Shown one piece after another: positions 49,101-61,100 of a DNA stretch of 64,000 nucleotides (position 1 is the first letter of the stretch; each line of letters begins with the position of its first letter). This stretch comes from Liolophura sinensis (Eukaryota > Mollusca > Polyplacophora > Chitonida > Chitonidae). Position numbers and translations under genes: made by a program. The stretch lies in contig NC_088307.1 in the NCBI RefSeq assembly GCF_032854445.1, forward strand, positions 11,282,001 to 11,346,000, given 5' to 3'. The notes beneath the pieces are model-generated. The model saw only the letters and a list, made by a program, of their open reading frames with translations, did not search any database and was not told where the DNA came from.

Positions 49101-52100
49101 ATGAAGACAAGAATTTTTGCTTTTGAATTGTTTGGCAGCCTTGTTAATGATTTCATCTAAACAGAGTTGAATGGCGTTCTCATGAATTTTTCTCTTAAAC
49201 CTTTATAAGAAGAGATAAGTGGAGTAAATAAAGATTAAGTAACATAAATCTTAAAACCCTAGACAAATCAACCGGAGCTGGATTTGAACCAGTGACCCTC
49301 AGTATTTTTGTATTAATTAATTATTCATAGTTTTCTTACAAATATCAAAGGTAAATACCTTTTTAACACTGAACTTTCTGTTTTTGTACTGAAACAGCCT
49401 GAATGAGGCTTATTCCCTTATTTAAACAGATTCACACTTGCAATGGACAAATAAAGTAGAAAGACAAAGTGTAAATTAAAGTCCAAACATCATCCAGTTC
49501 TTGTTGATTTCATACACACAGATCTCCCCAACATCAGGAAGAGATACCGCGAGCAAAGTACCCGCAGAATTACAAGCAAGGCCAGTTGGTCTTTTCACCC
49601 CATTTTCCTTCGAAATAATTGTCCCAAGGAAATTACCTGAAGTCGAAAATGCAACCACTCGATCATTTCCAGAGTCGGCTACAAACAAGCAGCCATTACT
49701 GTCCATACACACTGATTTAGGGTATTTTAACTGTCCATTTCTGTCGCCGTAGCAACCTATTTTATTGAGAAACCGTCCTGTTTTATTGAATAACTTGATG
49801 CAATGGTTACCAGTATCGGACACAAAAATGTTGTCTTCTTTGTCCACAAACAAGCAGCCAGGGTTATCCAAGCAGTTGTCTCCCCTTCCGTGAGATCCAA
49901 ACCTTTGAATAACTCTTCCCATTGATCCAACGATGCTGATGGACTCGTATATCATATCAGAGACAACAAAGTCGCGCTGTGACGTAGATGCGATTCCGTA
50001 CGGAAACGACAAACTGTCCATACTGAGGTTTGTCAAAAGATCTCCGCAAAGGGAGAAAACCTTGACGGTTTTGTCCTGCTCGTCAGTAATTGCGATTGTA
50101 CCGTCTCTTGTCACTGTCAAGGATCGCGGCATTATCTCTCCCTGGGCTATAACTTTTTCACAATGTCCAAACTTGTCGACAACTTGTACTCTTTTGTTTC
50201 CGAGATCTGCCACAGCGATGGTGTCATTTGTGAGAAAGCAAATCGTGTATGGCAGACTAAATTCGCCAATTCTTGACCCAGAGTTTCCAAAACGGCAAAC
50301 CAGATTTACCGACGGGCAAACAATGTCTCCGTTGGTTGAACCACTTGACCTTACAGTGCTGGCGCTTGTCCCTCTTGAAAGAACGGAAACATCATAAAAT
50401 GGTTCAATGACATCTGTGAGGAGAATAGCTGGATGACCTTGGGCTGAACGACCTTGAACTGAAACAGACAAATGCTGTTGCTGTTGTTGCAAAGCCGAGG
50501 GCGTAGCTTCTTGTTTTTTATCTACCTCAAAACTTTGTCCATCAAGAGTTCCTAGATGAGGGTCATTCTGGCTTGGTGCAAATTTGATAAATTCAGACAG
50601 CTTGTCTATCTCATTTTCTAGAGAAAGCACCTTAGCCTGAACAGAATCCATTTTAGTCTGAAGAGTAGGATTGACCTCTGCAACTTTCTTCCGTCCATCG
50701 TGCAATGTCAACAGAAAATGAATTCTACTCTGAACAGATTCCACTTCATCCAGATGACCTTTGCACTCTTCTTTCTGCTGAAAAAATGCTTCCGACTTTT
50801 CGCGATAAATTCTGTCTAAATGCTTCAAGAGGCGGCTTTCTTCAGCCATTATCTTGGCCATAAACTTGCGCGACTGTTTTCTGATAAGCAACTTGGTGCC
50901 ATCGTAGGCTGATTTCAGTTTTCCTTCCTGCAAGGGTCATTCGAAACATGACTTCATGGATCTGCCAGAGTTGATCTTGAAGCCGTTGCGTTACCTGGTG
51001 GGCGTCAACATCGCATTCAATGTCATCGTGTTGCACAACATGGTGGTCGTCGTCATGGATACTCAGACAGGCGATGCAGAGGTTACGGTTACACGGACTA
51101 CAGAAGTATGACTCAGCCTCGTTCCTGTGGATTGCACATCCGCTGTTCCCATGGCGACCATCATCTCCTTCTTCCGAGAGTTCCAGTAAAAGATGCGACA
51201 CTAAGGTCGGCTTTCTCGCATGGCACTGAGCACAGTTCTGACACAGGTTCTTGTTACAGTCAACACAGTACTTCACCGCCCTCTGGGTGATGTTTGAAGC
51301 CAACAAACACAGATTGCACTCGTGAGGAAAAGGTTTTGGTAAGGTGTGGACAAAATTCCGCAGAACTTCCCCGATTTTGTCCGTTCTAAAGTCCTTGCTG
51401 AGCCCTTGCACTCCCTCTGGTGGGAGAATGGTCAACACCCGGCATGAAGGACAAGGGAAGTAACTCGTAGGGTTTGCCCGCGTTAGCCTGTAGTTATTGG
51501 AATGGGACTGAATACAGGTTTCGCAGAAAGAATGCAAGCATTGCAGCGCTCTGGGCCGAACCATTTCTCCTAAACACACAGCACACTGTAATAGCTCGCA
51601 TCGCAGCTCTTCTATCTTCGACTCCATAGTTTTTGTACCTTAATGTTTAATCGTTAAAAAGATCCCACACCTCCTAAAATCTGATTGGCACAAATGGCAC
51701 TGCAAGCCTGCTGGCAGGAAATCCACAACTGTTCAATACACTTCAATACACTTCAATACACTCCACCCCCATGAAGGAATCTTCAGACTAGTTGGTTGTC
51801 CAATGACTTTCTCAGTTTCAGCTAAACCACTTCGAAGATATAAAACTTCACTTTTGTTACGATAATCCACAGTTTAAAAACCTTAAGTTTTATACCATCC
51901 AAGGACAACCAGGATCAGTTTAGAGAAAGCTTTTCTCCATCATGTAAGTTTTTTAGCATGGGTCTGCAATCACACATAAAATTCATGCAAATCTCAATAA
52001 ATGTCTCAACCAATATTACGGAACTACTGAAAATATTCCCGGAAAAGTTGACACTTTTCCTAAAAGCGTCCAGTCCAATTGCTCCGAGACAAAACTGATC

Positions 52101-55100
52101 TGTGTAGGTAAGGCTGTGTCTACTAGCCACAAGACCTGGTAACATATGCCAACATCCTATCGTGCATCACTGCTGAAAATAACGCTGTTATCCTAAACCA
52201 TATCACAACTACCATGCCATGTGGCATTAAAATTTAAATAATAATAAAACTGCACAGTGATCATAAACAGTACTGCACGGCTCTACAGACTCACACCTGG
52301 TGACCAATGGGATGTCCCATAAAAGTGTACATGTAACACTTGTGTGATTATTGATTGTGGCAGAGTCCATGTGCCTACTTAAGGTGCGACAGGTGGGTTA
52401 CAGCTGCAAATCACCTGTATGGTTCAAATATTGACCCGTGTACATTTCAGATCTATGTCAGATCTCTACAGTTAATACACCTTTAGAGTGGAGCACTCAC
52501 ATTAAATCTTTTATACATATCACATCCATGCTTCCCTTTATATTTTAGGCATACATTGAAGTGTAGGCCTACAAAGTGAAATGTTACAGTCTCGATTCTT
52601 TGAAAGACAAAAATCCTTTGAAATCTCATGGCAAATATAAAAATTGAATGCCTGGTAGCATAAATAAAGATTTTAAAAATTTCAAAGATATTTATGAAAG
52701 AAAGAAAAAAAAAACAGGAAAAATGTATAAAAATGAGAGATTCTGATTGCTCATTTTGCATAATTTAATGCTAAATAAGCCAACGGAAGTACGGGAATAT
52801 TTCTCAGCTCACATGAAGAATACCCTCAAAGACTAACATGACTAACTTGCTCATTTTTCCTGATTCTGAGAGTTCTATTGACGATAAAAGAGTGTTTTGA
52901 GGTTTGTTTAGAACATGAGATGATATTCTACTGGAAAATTGTAAGTTTCAGCACCAAAAATAATATTATGTGACATTTATTTGCCTCTAAAAACGCGCTT
53001 ATGTCGACAAAATTTTAGGCCGCTTAGGATCGCTCAACATCCTACGAGAGGAGAATGTGTAATTAGGCAATTGTAAATTATCTAGTAAAATGTGTTGAAT
53101 TTTTAAGTGTCAAGAATTTTTTTTATGAAAAATTCATATTACATTTACAAGTGCATATAATAAATCAAACTAAAATTATGGATTACGACGACATGTGCAT
53201 AGGTGTGAAAATTTTCCTGATAAAATCTGAACAAGTACACTGACATACCTAGACATTAAATCAATTCATTTTACCTGTACACTGCAAGGAGCAATATCCG
53301 TAAAATATGCAGATTTCTTGTCAATACTGATGCCCTCATGTATATCATTTTTTATTACAAAAACCAGAGCCACAATACCGTTACATGAGATCCAACAAGG
53401 GTATTAAAATGTGACCTTTTTTTTTTTCAGACGTGTAGATTAAAGATTTTCCTGATTTTTTTTTCTTTTAATTCTTAAATTTTTTTTTCAAACCAGCTTT
53501 TAATAGGATCAATCATCCAAAACTTCTTAAAAGTTGCTATGAGAATTTTTCTCTGGCATTTTATATTTATCCATCAAAATCATGATGAAATGATGAAATT
53601 GAGCACCCGACTGTCCCATATCCATGAATATATGCATATATGGAAAAATCAAAATCAATGCAAACATCAATACACAGCCACATATGGCTCTATCCTATTT
53701 ATTTAACGCAGTCCCACCCAACCAACCGGCCCCACCCCCTATACTCCCCATCTCTCTCAGTCAGTCTCCCTCCCTCCCAGGACAACACATGGTAATATAA
53801 AACGGAGCCACAGCTTGCAGTTAAAATAACATCTACAGTATACTCACAATGCTAGGAAATCCAATTTAACATGACAGACTTTTATCACATACAGGCTTAA
53901 CACTGGGAGCATCTGGATCCCGGCTTAGCTACAGTACAGCCCGATCCTAACCATCAATCCTATGCCCATCATGGCAGGAGGACATGCGGACTGTTGGCCC
54001 ATGGGTGACCATGCACTTTCATACACGTCCCGTAACGCCATTCTCCAGTGATCGTACGCGCACCGCCATCGGCCCATGATCATCAAATGTTTTAGCACTA
54101 AGTACTGAACCATCGCCTGTAATATGTCATGTCTGTTGTTCGTATGTCAACACTGTGATGTCTCATAGCATATTTACTTGCACACAAATTTTGCGCAAAA
54201 TTCGACCTTTAATAGCTTACTGTTTCGGTCCGCCTCCTGTATACACACTTCTCTTGAGGACGAGATTTGTACCGTACACGATATTTTGTTTTGATATACA
54301 TTACTCCAATAATTATTAAATAACACGCCTATTTAGAGTCATTTACAGAACGGTTATGCCCCAACAAATATATGTATATGCAACACATTGCCTTCTCTGA
54401 CATCCGTCCTGTACATGACAGCTCCACACAACCTTGGCGGTGTATCAGAATTTCGAAAAGGACTCGAGCTCTTTGGCTTATCAGTAAATTTAAAGAAGAT
54501 TTAGAAAAAGAAAGCAATTTTCCCAAACTGCTCTACATTTGTTTATACCTCTCTAGAATTTTACCCATACCTCTGTCAAATATCATAAGTGGATAAACTT
54601 AAATGCAAGTACTTTAAAATCAATATACACAGTACAGTCAAAAACAACAACCAGAAAAAATTTAATGGCTGGTATTTTAAAACTCGATATGTACAGACAA
54701 AACTGTCATGTAAAATGCTGCTCGTTGCTCATTCGGCGATTGATTTCAGGTGCTGTTAAACTCATAGTACAAATCGTGTGCTACATGTGTATTATGTGTT
54801 CATGTAACCTCACTGTACTTGTGTATTATGTGTTCATGTTACCTCACTGTACTTGTGTATTATGTGTTCATGTAACCTCACTGTACTTGTGTATTATGTG
54901 TTCATGTTACCTCACTGTACTTGTGTATTATGTGTTCATGTAACCTCACTGTACTTGTGTATTATGTGTTAAGGTAACCTCACTGTACATGTGCATTATG
55001 TGTTCATGTAACCTCACTGTACTTGTGTATTATGTGTTCATGTAACCTCACTGTACTTGTGTATTATGTGTTCATGTAATCTCACTGTACTTGTGTATTA

Positions 55101-58100
55101 TGTGTTCATGTAACCTCACTGTACTTGTGTATTATGTGTTAAGGTAACCTCACTGTACATGTGTATTATGTGTTCATGTAACCTCACTGTACATGTGTAT
55201 TATGTGTTCATGTAACCTCACTGTACTTGTGTATTATGTGTTCATGTAATCTCACTGTACTTGTGTATTATGTGTTCATGTAACCTCACTGTACTTGTGT
55301 ATTATGTGTTAAGGTAACCTCATTGTACATGTGTATTATGTGTTCATGTAACCTCACTGTACTTGTGTATTATGTGTTAAGGTAACCTCACTGTACATGT
55401 GTATTATGTGTTCATGTAACCTCAATGTACTTGTGTATTATGTGTTCATGTAACCTCACTGTACTTGTGTATTATGTGTTCATGTAACCTCACTGTACTT
55501 GTGTATTATGTGTTAAGGTAACCTCATTGTACATGTGTATTATGTGTTCATGTAACCTCACTGTACTTGTGTATTATGTGTTCATGTAACCTCACTGTAC
55601 TTGTGTATTATGTGTTCATGTAACCTCACTGTACTTGTGTATTACATGTTCATGTAACCTCAGTGTTCTTGTAATTAACCATTATGTACTAGTACTTGTA
55701 TAATAAGTAATATTTCACCCAAGAAATATGTAAAAAAATGCACTTTCACAAACAGATAAATATAATTAACATTTATGGCATACAGAGAAAAACCAGGGCA
55801 GCAACGACATTGTGCTAGCTGGCAAATGGTCACATGTGTCACAATGAAATACGGCCTCTTGTCAATTTACCTTAGTCAGGATTTTATTTCAACTGTTTAT
55901 GTAAATACTTAAATGCATAGTGACAAATTACAATGATCTTCAAAAAATAATTTTACCGCTAATATGCACGTAACTTTTTCGGGTAAGAAATTAACCAAAC
56001 TTCAAAACAAAAACTGTTAAGTAGCCCTATAATTTGGATGAATTAATCAAGCAAAGTAACACGTTTATTATAAATCAAGCAGTCAAGCAAACTGTGTCAC
56101 TTGAAAAATAGCTAAATTTTAGGTGAAATTCAGTTCTATTTACAGAATTCTCAACAACTAAATGTGCTCACAGAATTTATACAAGTACCCAATACTGGAG
56201 TAATCCATATCTTACATAACAGAATAAAAACCATGTGACATTCATAATTTGAAGAGCATGGTGTATAATTAATTAAGGCCATTCGTAGTCCCGATATATT
56301 TGCATAAATCAAGTATACAAGTAACACAATTGATCATTCTTAAGGAAAGAAATTAATGTTGTTATGTGCATATATTAAGACAACCATTGGGTGGGGGGGG
56401 GGGGGGGGGCTCCGTGGCCTCATGGTTAGCCTGCACAGTGTAGAACAGAACAGTGACCCAGGGGCCTCTCACCAACGTGATCACAATGAGTTCAAGGCCA
56501 GCTCATGCTGGCCTCCTCTCTGGTGGTACCAAAAAAATTAAGTACAAAATCGTCATCGGGAAATTCCACTAAATCAGGAAATATAGGGGTGATAGGCAGA
56601 GCCTGAGAGCTATTGTCTATCGGCAATTAAATGAAAATTTCCATATTTACCACGAACAAATCAATAATTACCTTTCATTATGTAGCAGTCTCATACCTGT
56701 ACCCTTCACAGTGTTAAAATAATTCGAAAAGTTTAAAAAAGTTATAATGCGTCTTGCCCTTATGGATTATAAGAGGTTTATTACAATTTTGAACGGTAAC
56801 ACATGCACAAAAGAAACTGGTACTTCATGAAAGGTAATTATTTGAACAGTCTGAGATGCAGAGCGAGATTAATAAAGACAAACTTACCAATTTCTTCCCG
56901 TTACACTTGTCACAATCACAAGTAAAGTAGTACTGAGACCTCAGTGTCTCTTGTCTGCCTACTACTGGATTGAGCTGGTCAATGTAACTAATAAACAACT
57001 GGAGAGAGAAAAATGGATGACTGAGTGATTTAAAATGATTGTTTCATTTGGTTCATACAAACAATAATGGAGAATATACTTGTATGTTGATTTGTTTTGC
57101 ATAGTCGGATTAGTTTTAACAAATCCTGTTAAGTTTGCCTGTTTTCTGTTTAAGTGTTTCACACTTTATATTTTCTGGTAACGACAATTCTGACAGTTAT
57201 TTTTACATCTTCAGGTGATTTTGCATTTCCCAGTGATTTTACATTTTTCAACATTTTCCAGCAATTTTACATTTTTCAACACTTTCCAGCAATTTTACAT
57301 TTTCCAGTCATTTTACATTTTCCAACACTTTCCAGCAATTTTACATTTTTCAACATTTTCCAGCAATTTTACATTTTCCAACACTTTCCAGCAATTTTCC
57401 ATTTTCCAACATTTTCCAGTCATTTTACATTTTCAGGTACAAGTAATCTTACATTTTCAAATGGAAGCATTAAAGTTAACTGACTGACTCAATGACTCAA
57501 TGCCTTGTAGAGACATGGTTCTTTCCTACAATTTCTGCACGTACTTTCCTACTGATTTATCAAATGATCAATCAATAAATCAATCAATCAAATGATCAAT
57601 TGACAATTAAATTAAGTCCATCTATTGACCGATTACTGATGAATAAAAATGCAATAATGTGATTTAATTAAAACTGCTTCAAACAGTTTTAGAATATATG
57701 TCACAGAAACTGAGTAACCCACCTTCTCCGGAATGACCTCATCAATGTCTTCCACAGCTCGCAACATCAAAGTTTTACCTCTGAATACCGCCACTGTGTT
57801 CGGCTGACAGCTGTGGTCCAGCTTAGATGCACTGAAACAGACATTTGATTTATTTACTTAGATTGTTGCGTAATGTTATACTCGAGAATATTTTACTGAT
57901 ATACGACAACGGCCAGCATTATGGCGGGAGGAAACCAGGGGCAGACCCAGTGGGAAACCCAACAACCACCGGCTTGAGCTCACAGCAACCGCATTAGTGA
58001 GAAGTGCCTCGCTGGTGCGCTAACCTCCTCAACAATGCATATGTAGGTCAATTTTATAGAGGTTGAGGAAACCAGGGGTAACCTTGGTTTTTGTTACTGA

Positions 58101-61100
58101 TGAACGTTCCTGTGAGTGACAGACATACATGTATATCCACATTGTACTGCAATGAATGCTACTATAGATGTAGCGGCACAAATGGCTGAACTCATGGATT
58201 CCAGCATCCGAGTTCCTCATAAAAACAGGAGGTGATAAATAACACGGAGCTATAAAATACCGATTTTGAAGTTTCCTTAAGTCTAACATTGCTAATATCT
58301 TCTCAGGCAGAATTCCATATTTTTCCTGTACCCTCAATGACTTAACATTTCAGCCAAATGCATTTTAAAAGGCAAATAAATGTCATAAAATATTGTTTTT
58401 GTACCTGAAACTTACATTTTTCCACAAGAATATCATCCCATGTTCTAAACAAACCCCAAAAGACATTTCTAAAATCAAAAGAACTCTCAGAATCAGGGAA
58501 AATGGGCAAGTTAATCATGTACAAAATTTGAGGCCATTTAAGGGGTAGGCTAAAATCTTATTTAAGGACTACATATATCTGCCGAAAAAATTCCTGGCAA
58601 AGCCTCAAACTATGCAAATGGCTCACAGGCAAAGCAAGAAAAAAACCATAATCATGAAACTGTAAAATCTGTACTCACCTGAGATAAATACCTGAGCCAA
58701 TGGCCTGACATTCCCCATCGCAGATTGTGAATGTGTTGATTGTCATCTGAAAACAGTCATTTCCTTTTTCATTGATGTTCAGTACCATGTTCATGAGTTT
58801 TTCACTTTACATGGCAGCTGTCAGAAAAATGTGTCAATCCAAAGTGCTCAAAATAAACCACTGACCTTCAACAAGAACCTTTCAAAATAACAGGTCTACT
58901 ATGAATTACCTCCCTTTGTTACATGACAGCAACTATGACAAAACACGGGATTAATTTTTGAAAGATGAAACTACGAAAAGCATCACCTCGCTTTTATTAA
59001 AGTGAGTGATTGCTTGGAGTTTAACATCTTGCTTAACAATTTTTTAGTCACATGACGACGAAGGAATCCTTAAGGTGTATGTAATGTTTCATCATTGTTG
59101 CAGGGCGGGTTTCGGCCGCTCTTTTATCTAGTGCTGCTTCACTGAGACGATTTACCGATGGCAAGTAAGCCACCCCGCCCGAGCCATCATACTGATACGG
59201 GTCAACCAGTCACTGCACTATCCCCTTCATGCTGAACGCCAAGCGAGGAAGTTACAACGTCCTCTTTTAAAGTCTTAGGTGTGACTCAGGACTGATCCTG
59301 GATCTACCGCTCCCAAAGCGGACGCTCTACCAACTGTGCTATCCGGGCCTGTCTATTATTAAAGCACACAGTGTGTGGGTTAACTATGACAAATAGTGAC
59401 AAATAGTTTCAAGACAACACAATGTAAAAAAAAAACATGATATCAACTTTTGAGATTCACAGAAATATCCAGACATGAAATCGGCGTTAAATTTTTTTCA
59501 TGTTTTTGTTCTCTGAAGCTGTCTATTGTATGTTACCTCCAATGGGATTTTAAAAATACACAACATTTACCCTGGGATTTCCAAATAACTTTTCAAAACT
59601 AAAATCTGTCTTTCAGAAAGCTAGTTCTTCAACTAACTTACATTGCTTTCACTCTAAAACGTCCCAACAGCAATTCGCTGAGGTCCCACCTAATCACAGC
59701 TCCCTCCTGAGAGCTCACGTTTTAAACTGGAGAGTTACCTCAAGGGAGGTAAATTAGTGCAGTTCTATACTGCAGCAGAGCGAGCAAGAATTGGAATCAA
59801 TTTAATTATTGATTTCATTTGAAATGGATTTCAGGCAACAGCCTGATTGGTCAGGAGTCGATCGGGTGTAATAAGAGCAATGCTTGAGGCAATTTTATTG
59901 ATTTTATAAGTGTATCATGCTGCAATAAAGAATATTTCACTCATACAACGTTGGCCAGTATTATGGTGGGAAGGAAACCCTTTATTTGCCAATGCGCCAA
60001 CGAGTGTCCCTGTAACCTGAGTAATTTGCTTTAACGAACATTTAAAAATCACGAGGAAACTAACAAGGAGAAAAGACACACAGATAAAGACTTCAGTAAA
60101 CCAGCTTTAATTAATAGGCTAATTAGAAGCTATTTTCATGTAACTTTCTTATACCAGAAAAATTTTAAATTACTGACAATTTTACTCATTTGTCATTAAA
60201 AACTAAAATTTATTTAAAGTAATAACTGCAGTGAACTTACCTTTCCGAACAACTCTAACATACTTTCAGCAGGAGAGAGAGTGAAATCATCTGCCACCAG
60301 TTTTTTTATCGTAGACATGAGCTGTAAAAACTGTTCACATCTGACTTGGTCTGCCTGCAGTTCAGTCTTATCTGCAAAACAGAAAGACAACTTCGCAATA
60401 CTGTGATGTTCTGCCTAAAGTGGATGTCATTTTGCACCCAGGCCAAATGTCAAATGAATGGCTCAGGTCAAAAGATAGGATGTCAATAATGTGAATGACA
60501 AGCTGACCAACCGTTTGACGGAAAGGCTGGGTCCACTTTCAACAAAACTTCGAAAACCAGTTTTTCGTAACTTGTCTTATAATCGGACTTACGATCTTTT
60601 GTGAAAGAGGCACCAGGGTAACCTATAGCGTACTTCATTCCTGCTTAACACTGTACCAAAGAAAACTAATGAATCTACTGATTTGATTCACGCTTTACTC
60701 AAAGAATATGAGATATTTCAATTGTAAAACGGTAGTACTGCGGATGGTCATGTGTTTCCCCCAGTTTCCTGCAACATCACCAGGATGTTGGGAAAACCCC
60801 CTCACCGAGGCAGCTACCTAACAAAACTCCTCACATAAAGCTGCAGCTAAACTAGAGAAGTTTACATGCGAACACGCGATCTCATCAGACAAGGGACAAT
60901 CTTCTTTTGAGCGACCTGTACACAGTGTAACCATAGAACCAGGGTTCCCCTGAAGACAATTAAAACCACTTTGCAAGTGTGATGAGGTTAACGTTTTAGA
61001 AAGCCAGGCTGGGTTGAGTGAGTCGAACTGAAAAAAAAAATGATAAAGATTGCAGCTAACAATCTTTCACCTGGGCTCTGTCTGTTTTCCTCCCAAAATG

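Noticed and set aside
49501-50397. Plus-strand open frames opposite the NHL region
   Set aside because: They are antisense shadows of the TRIM coding sequence.
54665-54943. Open frame over the start of the 34 bp array
   Set aside because: It is a by-product of the tandem repeat; its peptide only repeats the unit.
57154-57487. Two Phe-rich open frames of about 100 codons
   Set aside because: Both translate the TTTTACATTTTCCAGC minisatellite in two frames.
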